Origin: Umbilicaria muhlenbergii
Lineage: Eukaryota > Ascomycota > Lecanoromycetes > Umbilicariales > Umbilicariaceae
Direction: 5' to 3'
Assembly (NCBI GenBank): GCA_000611775.1
Contig: KK106981.1
Span: forward strand, 5,912,312 to 5,976,311
DNA length: 64,000 bases
Shown here piece by piece: positions 46,437-56,295 of the stretch (position 1 is the first letter of the stretch; each line of letters starts with the position of its first letter). Under the pieces are notes generated by a model. That model was not told where the DNA came from. It was given only the letters and a program-made list of their open reading frames with translations, and searched no databases. The position numbers were made by a program, and so were the translations under genes.

Positions 46437-47966
46437 CTACTCTGCCAGATAACTCTCGATATCAAATCTCGCAGTCCGTGCCAAATGCTGTACATACTCC
46501 CATCCCACGTTGACCCTCCACTTTGTTTGGGCTTCCAAAGGATCCGCTGTACCCGAGGTCCGTACCAGCAGCCTTATTGAAGCAAGCGTGGCAATCTGCG
46601 TCATGACATCTGCCGTTGGCGCCATCTGGTGTGGCAGTATGGCGTGGAAGATCGCAAGCATACGCTCTAAGATGAATGCCTGTGGGCCCAGTAGCTTCCG
46701 CTGAATCTTCCGATGCTTTGATACCCTTCCCACAGCCGTGCCACCTCCTTTCTTGCGCCTCTTTTTTTCGCTCAACTTCATGAAGAAGACTTGGTCTTGA
46801 CGAGCTGGATTGTAGGAGGCTAGGTAAGCGGCGAAGAGGAGGAATTTGGAGTAGTATGGTAGCTCATGAGTTCCTATTTGAGTTTCAGCTGGAGCAGTAC
46901 CTTCGTCCACGCCTCAAAAGATAGATACTCACGATTTACGCCACCATTCTTGGCTTCGGGACCAGCCAAAGGGACGATGCTTTCCAACAGGACGTTCTCG
47001 CTCTGGAATAACGCCCTGTTCCTAACCATCAACTTCGAAAAATCCCGCGTCCCATAAGTACCGTCCCGGATTGGTTGTACAAAGGGCTTCCACAATCGGT
47101 GACACACACTTTCGAAGCTGAGTATGTCCCGCGCCGCGCCCTTCGCCAGGGAATCCCATACCGCGGCACAGAAGCGGGACCAAAGCCAGGCAGAATCATC
47201 CTCGTCGTCTGTAGATGGACTTTCAGAACTCCTCGCAGGAGACTCGGGTCCCGAGGATGAGAATATAGGCAGAGGAGAGCGTGAGAGAATGGCGACAGAC
47301 TCGGAACGATTATATGGAGGAAAATGTATGTAGGGAACGCCCGCCGTGTGGAGAAAGCCGGTGCGGGGGAAGGTAATGATCAAGATGACCGTGAGATTTG
47401 GAATCTTGTCATGTCAGCTCAGCAGCGCAGACCATGTAGGTAGACGTACGATCTCTCCTAGCCGTGCTATTGCCGGCAACAAGGTGGGCGGAGCTTCTCG
47501 TTGGCGGTCGATGCCGTCAAAGACCAGCACGAACTTCTCTCTGCTAGCCAAGAGATATTTGAGTTGCACTGCCAATGCACTGACCGTTTCGCAACTGCCA
47601 TAAAGCAACCCATTGGTTTTATGTCCACCCTCTTCTGGAATGCTCTCCTTACAGGCGGCGAGTGTTCGCTCCAGTAGATGCCGCGTGGTGATGCATTCTA
47701 GCGACCGGACGAGTGCATATGGTACATCAATGGCTTCCAATATCTTCCCAGCAGTCAAGCTCTTCCCTGTGGCCTCGAGCCCGTGGACTACTAGAGTGGA
47801 TGGACTTGGGATGCATGGCTGGCCTTCGTGTCAGTTCGGCGAAGTTGCGGGATATTTGAGCCGAGCGTACATGAAGTAAGGTAGCTAGCTGACGGATCTG
47901 TAGCTCTCGACAGGGCACTTGCTCGTTGAGGGTGAGAAGCAGCTCGTCCGGAAGCATTGCGCTCAT
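46437..47966 (-). CDS. ORC5: origin recognition complex subunit 5
   Basis: Four exons: 47,966-47,871, 47,818-47,450, 47,404-46,933 and about 46,888-46,437, giving about 462 residues. The last acceptor could also be 15 bases further along, leaving 457. An AAA+ domain shows the Walker A GLEATGKS and Walker B-like VLVFDGID. The ORC-type C-terminal region includes LPYYSKFLLFAAYLASYNPARQD, typical of Orc5. As part of ORC it marks replication origins in the nucleus. Two ATGs lie close together (47,966 and 47,957); I took the first. It is head-to-head with CHZ1, 224 bp between start codons. Confidence 0.92.
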
Positions 47967-48190
47967 GTTGGATCGCAGTGAGGATGGAGTTGACTGATAC
48001 GAGACCAGACGGAGCCCTATCAGCGTTTTAGCGCGTGCTCGCGTCGGCGCGTTCCCGTCAATTGCTGGCTGTTTTCTGATCAACTGAACTTTCTTCCCTT
48101 CGTCAACATAACCAACAAAGCGCAATTAGATCCTTCTCGACAATACTACGACTACCACAGTTACCCACACATTACGATCATTGTGCAACC
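47967..48190. promoter_or_regulatory. shared bidirectional promoter interval (ORC5 / CHZ1)
   Basis: 224 bp between divergent start codons. A GCGCGTGCTCGCGTCGGCGCG stretch near 48,030-48,050 is rich in CGCG words of the type bound by cell-cycle factors such as MBF in other fungi (ACGCGT in yeast). The exact MCB is absent, so this is suggestive only. Confidence 0.4.
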
Positions 48191-48686
48191 ATGAGCGACC
48201 AGAACGGTACGACGATGAGCGGCACCGAGAATGTCAATCCCTCCGGAACCGTCACTGCGCCCAAAGGCAAGGGAAAGGCTGTGGATCCCTCGCCTCATGA
48301 AGTGAGCATGGGGGAGGATGACGATAGCTCGGATGAGGAGACTGGAGCCGAGGAAGATGTATGACTTCCTCATAGTATCTCATTATCGTTCATTTCAGAG
48401 TCCTGGTTAACGAATCTGTTCTCTAGGCGCCCGAAGAAGGTGAGCTTTACCGCACGTGCGCCAACGTATTACCTACAGATAGCTAATACGAGAAGCAGCG
48501 GAGGAGGAAGACGAGGATGACATGACGGAAATCGACACCGACAACATCGTCTCGGACGGACGTCGCACGCGCGGTAAGACGATCGACTTTGCCAAGGCAG
48601 CTGAGGAGGCGGGTGACGACCTAGATGACGATGAGGATGATGACGAGGACTTCGAGGAGAAGGACGAGGATGCCATGCAGGAATAA
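48191..48686 (+). CDS. CHZ1: histone chaperone Chz1
   Basis: Three exons, 48,191-48,358, 48,427-48,439 (a 13-base micro-exon) and 48,499-48,686, give 122 residues. The acidic protein carries the CHZ motif DNIVSDGRRTRGKTIDF just before the C-terminal acidic tail. In yeast Chz1 holds H2A.Z-H2B dimers and hands them to the SWR1 complex in the nucleus. All three parts are needed to keep the frame, which supports the micro-exon. The gene looks intact. Confidence 0.93.
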
Positions 48687-49350
48687 AGCATGACTCACGG
48701 GATGTCGCTCGATTCGCTCACAACGAGGGATGGCCTGGGCGCTCGAAATATTGGTCGGTCGACTATGACTGGCTGGCTACATGGTGTTACGAGGGCACAC
48801 ATACCAGGCGAAATACTGCAGCCATTTCCTAAGGGTCTTAAAAGCCTGCTTTCGTGTACTACTACCAAGGTTGCATTGCGTGGGTCGCAAGTTGTACCTT
48901 CTATGCCGAGATAATGGCTAGCATAAGGTCTGAGCATTCATAGGTGTCTAGTCCGCCAGGCAAATGGTCAAGAAGTTTCTGCCTGGGTAGTTGCGCTGCG
49001 CTCTTTGTATCCGGTGTTTCTTGCCATGCCTTCGGAAGAGGCGAATGTGAGGGCTCACTCTTAGCCGACGGCGATAGCGGTGATAACCCCCGGACTGGCA
49101 TAGAATCAACCTGGCCTATCGAACAAAGCCAAATACACGTCTACCGCAGTAGGTTCAGTCTTTTTGCAATGAGGGATTTGTCCAAGTAGAGGTAGTAGCT
49201 GCTCCGTACTTCCCGCTCTCCAATCTCGAAGCAAGAGGCCACGTCTCGGCAAAGCAACCCCAGACCCGGCCGCCTTCTAGAAACCGTCAAAGAACACGTT
49301 GGCACCCCTTTCTTTCCCGCGAAATTCCCCAGACGTTACACCTAACCACC
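48687..49350. other. intergenic, no gene recognised
   Basis: This spacer lies between CHZ1 and BET1. Small frames on both strands have no domains. Confidence 0.5.
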
Positions 49351-50200
49351 ATGGCATCAAGGTACCCCCTTCGTCCCATTGCCCCCGCTTCCCCACCACA
49401 CGCCGCACCCCACAACTTTACCTACGCCACTGACTCACCTCTTCTATCAGCAGATTCGGCCCCTCATCCCTGCACCAACGCGACCCCCGCTCCGCTCTAT
49501 TCGAGAACTACACCGGCGACCGCAATCGCACGAGCAGCCAGCCGCCCGGTAGCTATGGATACTCGGGCGCGAGTGGGAGTGGGGGTATGAATGGGAGTGC
49601 GAACGTGGGTGCGGGATTTAGGCCTGCGACGCCGAATAGGAGGTGAGTGGTCTATCTGCGAGATGTTGGGTATAAGGGACCCGAGGGGGGTTGGGGGATT
49701 AGAGTAAGCGGTGGTGGCTTAGGGGCTCAAAGAACGGGACATGAAGTGGGCGGGCAGAGGCCGAGGAGTTTGGGTTTGGGATTTCCGCGACCGAGCTGAC
49801 TGGGGCTGTTGGGTTAGGGGTCAATACAGCGACGCCGTACTCTCGGAACTCGAAAGCCAGAATGATCAAGAGCTAGAAGGCATGGGGGCAAGGGTCAAGA
49901 TGCTGAAAGATGTGACTATCCCCCGCAGGATCCTCTCTGTCCGGTCCATGCGGAATGACCACTATGCTGACGATGGTGGTGCTATCGAACTAGCTTTCTG
50001 TAGCAATCGGCGACGAGATCCGGGATTCCTCGAAAATGGCAGAGGGGATGCTCGACTCTTTTGACAATACGGGGGCGAGGTTACGAGGGACGATGAAACG
50101 GATGCTCCGGATGGCCGAACGGACAGGTGTAGGATGGAGGGTGTGGTTGGGGTTCTTCGCGGCGGTGATATTCGTGTTTTGGTATGTTTGGCTGTTCTAG
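49351..50200 (+). CDS. BET1: BET1, ER-to-Golgi SNARE
   Basis: The model has exons 49,351-49,361, 49,451-49,642, 49,818-49,924 and 50,004-50,200, giving 168 residues. The SNARE heptad region (LESQNDQELEGMGARVKMLKDVTI...IGDEIRDSS) leads into a C-terminal anchor, WLGFFAAVIFVFWYVWLF. Bet1 takes part in fusing ER-derived vesicles with the early Golgi. The third intron has no GT where the protein requires the junction. A GC donor at 49,925 with AG at 50,003 keeps phase and leaves only Pro-Pro at the junction. The first exon is only 11 bases. Exon 2 switches from C-rich to G-rich text at about 49,565. Confidence 0.88.
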
Positions 50201-50641
50201 CTGGTACGAACCACGGCGTGGCTCTCACGTCTAGCAATGGTGTTGTTGGAGTTATTGCTGGGGTATTGTCATATACGGCGTTGGCTGCTTCTACATGCAT
50301 GGAGGGCGTTTGGCGCATACACGCTTGCGTATCTTCGACCTTATTTGTTCCAAGGGGCAAAATGCTCATGGCAGAGTTGATGGCATCGGCCTGTACATGA
50401 TGGCTTTTTGGATGTCGTCTACAGTCATACATGAGGAGCAATGACTTGTTCGTGCTACGAATTTCTATCACTTCGTTTGCGTGTTCTTTCATCGTCAGCG
50501 CCGATGCTGTTGGCCAACGCATACGGACAGCGTGGCGGAAGGCTTTGGTGGATATACAAAGAGCATGAGTGTTCGGTATCCTCATCGAACGCAGAGCATT
50601 GACCCTTTACTACCAAAGCAGCAATCTTACAGCCTCAAAAG
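50201..50641. other. intergenic
   Basis: This holds the BET1 3' flank and possible promoter of the uncertain gene that follows. No recognisable coding region. Confidence 0.45.
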
Positions 50642-51315
50642 ATGGCTGAGCTTCCCGCCAACCCTAGACTTAGCCCTCGACGCAGAGGATCCCGAGCAAC
50701 ACTTCATATTGACATCTACGAATTACCCCATCTGGTCCTGGGACTACATCACCAACTCACTAGGTGCAGGACTGCCATAGGTTCTTACCGCCAAATTGTC
50801 GAAGCAGGGGACAGTAAGCCCACAGAACTTACCTGAGAAATTGCATACAGGCCAGTGCACTCACCGTGTCCTAGTCAGCCCAGAAGCCTTGGAAGACCCG
50901 AGGAACATTATCAACTACTTCGGATGTTCTCTTCTCCAGTTTTTCAAAGACATAAGAGGAAACGGCGAACAACGTGAGGTGGGCGAATTGGGACGAGGAT
51001 GAGAAGTCCAAGTATGATGCAATTATCACTGCCGTCAAGGATGCTCTTAGATTGTACCACTCGAAGCCCTCACGCTCTCTTGGAGGAGTTCGAGCATCTC
51101 AAGAGTACAGTGAGTGGCATCATGAAGATGGGCGCATGCTTGCCCTTCAGCTTGCGGATGACATCGCGCGCGAGATCGACTACCACAAGAGAACCGAACA
51201 GTACAAGATTGCGCTCACCATAGCGATTAAAGCTACGAATCTTCTTGAGGGAATGCAAGAGGCTACCTTTGGAAAGCGGCGCCGATCTACACATGATATC
51301 ATTAGACACAGGTAG
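50642..51315 (+). CDS. possible gene of unknown function, exon structure unsure
   Basis: An ATG at 50,642 opens a 64-codon frame. A possible intron (GTAAGC...CATACAG, about 50,811-50,850) would join it to a second coding-like piece (VLVSPEALEDPRNIINYFG). A third piece, about 50,974-51,315, in another frame reads WANWDEDEKSKYDAIITAV and has a helical, charged C-terminus ending HDIIRHR. I could not find splice sites linking the second and third pieces, so a frameshift or separate genes are possible. No family recognised. Confidence 0.33.
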
Positions 51316-51602
51316 TGCTGTGTTTTTTGTGTGTGAATTTCTTGCTTGGTACTTGGCCACATTATACTTTGCATGAGTTGAGTTGGTTTTAGAGATCACC
51401 ACTTGCTTTGTTGCAGACTTGTTATTGTGTGGTCTGAGTGTCAAGTAACAAGTTGCATGCTCTATGTTCGTCCCCCTACGAAAACATCTCATGCACAAGC
51501 AGTCCCCAACATCTCAACCGCCATTCCTCCAACAACCCCATCCACCCCAAAACAATCTGGTCTTCAGCCCAGCCCCACCCAGCGACCCCAGCCCATCCAT
51601 CC

Positions 51603-52130
51603 TCACGTGTCCAGGCCCTCCACAGCACCCGTCACACTATCCACAAAATACGCACTCTCCCTCATCAGCGCCTCCCTCCAGATCACCCTCCTAAGATCCC
51701 CCCACCCCGGATCCGGCCCCTCCCTCGCATCCCTCTTCTCCATCACCATCCTCCTTTCAACCGGTTCCTTAATCCTCTCATCACCACCACCAACCGGCAC
51801 CCCCGCGGCATAAACCCAACAAGGCAGCTGCTCGGCCCTAGCCTCGAGGAGCCACGTGCGGCCGACCTTTTTGGTGGTGAGCGTGCAGTAGTAGGATTCG
51901 GAGAAGGTAGGGTCGTAGGCGTGGGGAGCCACGATGATGCGTTTGTGCAAGAGGAGGGTTGTTTCGGCGGGGAGGAAGATGGGGGTGTATGGGGGGGTGG
52001 GGAGTTGGGAGAGGTGGTGGAGGTAGTCGATTAGGACTCTGTGGACGGGGCCGATGGTTTCAGAATCGTCGTCTGCTGAAGACGGTGTTGTTGATGTTCC
52101 GTGCTGGGGGGTTTGGAGTGGTGAAGCCAT
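51603..52130 (-). CDS. hypothetical protein, 175 residues
   Basis: A single-exon frame starts at ATG 52,130 with MASPLQTPQHG. It has a Ser/Thr-rich acidic N-terminus, then an ordered-looking segment (LLHKRIIVAPHAYDP...YYCTLTTKKVGRTWLLEAR) and a charged C-terminus ending VEGLDT. There is no signal peptide or membrane segment. The coding strand passes from C-rich to G-rich at mid-gene, as in neighbours. I do not recognise a family. A real gene is likely from length and composition. Confidence 0.6.
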   Translation of the reverse strand: MASPLQTPQHGTSTTPSSADDDSETIGPVHRVLIDYLHHLSQLPTPPYTPIFLPAETTLLLHKRIIVAPHAYDPTFSESYYCTLTTKKVGRTWLLEARAEQLPCWVYAAGVPVGGGDERIKEPVERRMVMEKRDAREGPDPGWGDLRRVIWREALMRESAYFVDSVTGAVEGLDT

Positions 52131-52479
52131 CTTGGCTGTGCTGTTGTGTTGAGGTATGGAAGGTCTTGTAACCGCTGGATGGATGTTCGTGGGAAGGTGG
52201 TCCTGAAAGTGGCTGTGAGATCCCAGAAGCTCTTATATGCTGTGTGCGGCAACTGTCGCGACGAGTGACTCACCGGCGTGATGTTTGCGGAAACACGTTC
52301 ACCGGGCAGACGGTATCACGTGAGTGGCCGACATAGTAAGCTCCGTTTGTGTCTGAGAAGGGTGTCTGTCACCTGCACGCCGAGTGAAAAACAGAGTCCC
52401 AAACTTCCATGACTTTCCGCAGCAAGCTTCACTCCCCCACGCCGAGTCCAAACACGCCCCCTGTCTCCCTCCGCACGCC
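52131..52479. other. intergenic between two minus-strand genes
   Basis: This contains the promoter of the 175-residue gene and the 3' flank of APC15. Nothing specific was seen. Confidence 0.5.
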
Positions 52480-53347
52480 TCAATTCTCCCTCCCCATCCT
52501 ACTCCCCATGCCGCCACTCCTCCTCCCAACCGACATAACGGGACTACTGCCAAAGATGGAACTGCCCAGCGCCCCAGCACTAGACGGAAGACTCTGTCTG
52601 CCCGGCGCACCAAACCCGCTCCTCCCCTCCCCCTCACTACTCTCATCCTCGACCTCCGTATCCGTATGCTGATAACTCCCCGCCTCCGGCACCTCCTCAT
52701 CAAGATCCCTCTCTCCCGCCCCATCAGCCCCAAACGCATAATCCCCCTCCCCCTCATCCATCGGCATGCCCTCTTCGCCATCCTCCCCCTCATCTACCCA
52801 GCCTTCCGCCTCGGGAACATCCTCATCCAGATCCCTATCCCCCAATCCCATCTCCTCCTCGCCCTCTTCTGCCCCCTCTACCCCCTCTTCCTCCTCCTCC
52901 GCCTCCGCCGCCGCCTGTGCGTCCAACAAAGCCAATTCGCGAGCGGCGACGGCTTCTTGTTCCTCGCGTTCGGCGCGCTCGTCCCAGGTGCCTTGCAGGG
53001 TTTTGGTAATGCCGGGGGGGCGGAGCCAGGCGGCGCCGAAGCGACGGATGTTTGATTTGCGGGCGGCGAAGGCGAGTTCGTCGGCGCGGAGGAGGGTGAG
53101 GAGGGTGCGGGGGGGGTGGTCGGGGNNNNNNNNNNNNNNNNNNNNNNNNNNNNNNNNNNNNNNNNNGGGGGTGGGGGGGAGGTTGTGTGGGTTGGGGGAG
53201 GGAGGTGGAGAGGGAGGGGTACCAGAGGGAGTGGGCCTGGGGGAGAGTTAGTTGGGGGTTAAGGGATGGTGGTGGATAGGGTGTGTGGGGGGGGAGTAGG
53301 CGGTGACTTACGTCGTGGGGCCCGAGGGGTGGAAGGGAGGAGAGCAT
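52480..53347 (-). CDS. APC15: anaphase-promoting complex subunit Apc15 (Mnd2-like)
   Basis: Exon 1 (53,347-53,312) encodes MLSSLPPLGPHD. After an intron (53,311-53,237) exon 2 starts AHSLWYPSLS. Together these give the Apc15 N-terminal signature. A later block, FAARKSNIRRFGAAWLRPPGITKTLQ, and the AEREEQE helix are also family-typical, followed by a long acidic tail. Apc15 helps APC/C release checkpoint complexes and ubiquitinate Cdc20. A 41-N assembly gap (53,126-53,166) lies inside exon 2. The frames on its two sides do not agree with 41 bases, so the true gap length differs. The flanks are G-runs on the plus strand. Confidence 0.78.
53126..53166. other. assembly gap (41 N)
   Basis: Undetermined bases sit between G-rich stretches inside APC15. 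The size is not in phase with the gene on either side. Confidence 0.99.
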
Positions 53348-54281
53348 TTGGTTTCTGGTAAGGGGGCTTCCCTTCCAAGTAAGGGTTGGACGATTGGGCG
53401 TGTTTGAGCCGAGGACACAAGAAATCTCTATGGACTGCTTGACAGAATGATGGTGCTTACATTGGATTGCGAAAGAAGAGAACGCTGCATGATGACGGTA
53501 CCAGTAAACATCAACTTCAGCTCAGCTTCTTGGTCCGCCCTCGGCGCCAAGATAAAGCAGGCTTACCTTATCTGCGATAGGGCTGGCGAGGCTACTTTCT
53601 GGGGGACGTCACTACCTCCTACCCAGGACCTTCATCCTTCATCCTTCATCGTTTATCCTTCATCACGAATTGCAATGCTTTGACAACTCTGTGGGTCTAC
53701 AGATATGCAAACACGGATGAATAGGCGTCTAAGCAGTACAGCCTATTGGTCGATCTTGGAGCGATTAGAGGACCTCCTCCGAGTATGGTTTAGAGAGAGC
53801 AGGTTTCTTCTCGTACAATCTTCTCGTACAATCAATCTCTATCTTGATGAAATTTACCACCTCGGCTTCGTGGTACAGCGTATCTCTGAGAAGACATGTG
53901 TATACGCTTTGTTAACCAGGAAAGTGCGCACGAACCCTCGTCGCCATTGCCGTCGCATCGTCGCTGCTTGACATTTCCATTCTTGTTTCATACCCATGGC
54001 TCGCGTACCAAACGTCGTCTCGTGGTCAAAACTAGTACAGAGGCTGTGCTTTGTCTTCCCATTGCCACCATGTACTTTCTCATAGGCGATTCTAGCTGCT
54101 GCTCCATATAGATGGACTTTACCACTCCGATCCCTTGTGGCGTTGCTAATGCTTCGCTTTCATCCCCTTTCGCTCAGCTATTACATGTTACTCATCCCTC
54201 TACAAGCTTCAACCTGATATTTACAGCGATCTATAAATCCGCAGCGACTGGTCTATCACGCCTTGAGTGGTCCACCGGAAG
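53348..54281. other. intergenic, no gene recognised
   Basis: This holds the APC15 promoter side and the upstream region of the secreted HEXXH gene. Short CATCCTT repeats occur at about 53,624-53,660. ATCTATAAATC near 54,230 is a plausible TATA box about 50 bp before the next ATG. Confidence 0.5.
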
Positions 54282-55034
54282 ATGATTCTGCATTTCTCTT
54301 TGCGCTGGCTCCCTATCGTGCTTACCAGCTTCCTAAGTATAGCGCAAGCCCAAGATTCGGTCTCCAGCGGAAACTATGAGATCCTCTTCTGCGGCGCCGG
54401 CTTACCCAATTCTAAAGCCACGCAGCTCCAATCCATCATCCACAACACATTGCACAGCCTCCAAGCGGTCCTCGCCGATGTCAAACTCGGCACCAAGTCC
54501 ACGCACGGCTTCGGCGCTTTTTTCAAAACAGACGACAATATCGCCACGGTCCAAAAAGTCTTCCAGGCCATCATCGATGGGCCCAGGGTTGGCCTCGACA
54601 AAACTAACCCAGTCTTCGTGTGCACGACTCCGAACGAAGATCTGACCAAGAAAGTTTACGCCGATTGCCTCAATTGGCGGGACGTTCCTCTGGGCTCGTG
54701 GCCGCAATATGGTGTTATATTTATATGCCCATTCTTCTGGAGCATACTCTCCTTACCCACTCAGTCCGCCTGCCCTACCGTCTCTAACAACAAAGTGGTG
54801 CCCGACAGCACCGTTTTGACGACGAACCAATACGGCACTTTGATCCATGAGCTGGTGCACATGTATGCGCCAGGATTGACATCTATTGATCCCGAGTCCG
54901 CCGAGACTTACAGCGTACAAGGGGCGGTCAATTTGAACGCGAAGGCGTCATTGGCAAATGCTAATAACTATGCGCTCTATGCTGCCGGTAAGTTTCACGG
55001 GAACGGGCAGATGTTTCGGCAATGGGTGAGCTGA
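54282..55034 (+). CDS. secreted HEXXH metallopeptidase-like protein (M35-like)
   Basis: A single exon of 250 codons. The frame reaches 54,267 without an ATG, so M at 54,282 starts a signal peptide ending near SIAQAQ. Residues around 190 give LIHELVHMY, an HEXXH zinc site. About 40 residues later NNYALYA resembles the tyrosine-containing segment after the catalytic helix in deuterolysin-like (M35) enzymes. Many fungal relatives of this kind are secreted and their substrates are unknown. A third zinc ligand (Asp in M35) is not obvious, so activity is uncertain. No intron is needed. Confidence 0.75.
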   Translation: MILHFSLRWLPIVLTSFLSIAQAQDSVSSGNYEILFCGAGLPNSKATQLQSIIHNTLHSLQAVLADVKLGTKSTHGFGAFFKTDDNIATVQKVFQAIIDGPRVGLDKTNPVFVCTTPNEDLTKKVYADCLNWRDVPLGSWPQYGVIFICPFFWSILSLPTQSACPTVSNNKVVPDSTVLTTNQYGTLIHELVHMYAPGLTSIDPESAETYSVQGAVNLNAKASLANANNYALYAAGKFHGNGQMFRQWVS

Positions 55035-56295
55035 CCAGGGCATAGCGGTTCGCGCGGGCTGTACGGACTTTCCGAAGATGCCTTAAAGGAGTCATGATGG
55101 TGTTGAATTGAGGGTCTGAGGGTTGAGAGGGCATTTTCGCGGAATTGGAGATGACCTCCTCTTCACCTTTCCCGCAGCTCTTTGAGACCGGACGGCTACA
55201 TCTAGAAGGCGGTATAAGTAGATGGTTGCTAGGGGATCGCGTAGCGTGTCCAGTACCATAGATGTCAGCAGTCGTTGCTGTGTATTTATACTCTCGCCCT
55301 TGGCGTGTCGGCGAGCAATATGGGAGAGATGATCATACACCAGCGACTGCTTTACTGGCAAGGTAACAACAACTTGAGGAGTAAGAGTACTGTCATTGTC
55401 ATGGTGCTCTGTGTGCTTGCGATAATCCTATACGATAATCCTACAGATGCCCAGCTAGTCTCCTTAGGGCTGTGTACTGACACCTAATTGCCGTGATATC
55501 AGCGCTGCCAAGGCGGATGAACGAGCCTCCGGCTTACTCCGCGCTCAACGACTACCTCATCACGTGCTCATGCACCTTGTCATGTGCTGGTACAGTTCAA
55601 CTCCACCAGAGCGATTTATCTCCATCGTCGCTGTCGCTGCTCTTGCTAGGCCTACCTTTTCTTCGCCATGTCCTGTACCCATCATCCTTCAAGGTGGCAA
55701 TGAACAAGTCAGTGTCAGCAATTGTATCTATCTTGCAAGCTGACATCGAGTTAAATCCCTCATATGTCTGGTTGTGCTATCTCCCTCCAGGCACCCTACC
55801 CCAAGGCTGAATGAGGCGTCCATCGCAATTCGATGCGGGTGTGCATGCTCTGGAGTTGTTCGGGGGCGCTCACAGCTACTAGGACCCGTTTAGGGAGGTG
55901 TCAACCTCCCAATTGCCAAGGTGGCAAGGATCGAAATCCTTCCGCCCCGCATTGCTAATGAAACTCGGTTCTCCTCCCGTACGCCGGGTTATCTGATGAC
56001 CTCCTACAGGTACCGTGCATGGCCAGAAAAGCCGCCGCCAACCGCAGGGCCGAAACACGGGATCATGCAACCAATCCACATGTCCGCTTTTGCACAGTTC
56101 CACATGCTTAGACCCTCTCTAGCCATATGGCTTGAGAGCGGGAAGAAAGGGAAAAGAAGCGTCTTATCTTTGGTTGGCGACCTTATCTTGTCTCGCGAGC
56201 ATTTAATCTGTGGTGGCATATAAGCATGTCGTGCATTCTGCTCTATCGCCCGGTGCGCTGTTATCGTCTACCATTGGATTACTGCGCAATTAAAA
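55035..56295. other. intergenic, no gene recognised
   Basis: About 1.26 kb with only short frames (for example 55,493-55,810) and no recognisable domain. It includes the permease promoter. Confidence 0.5.
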
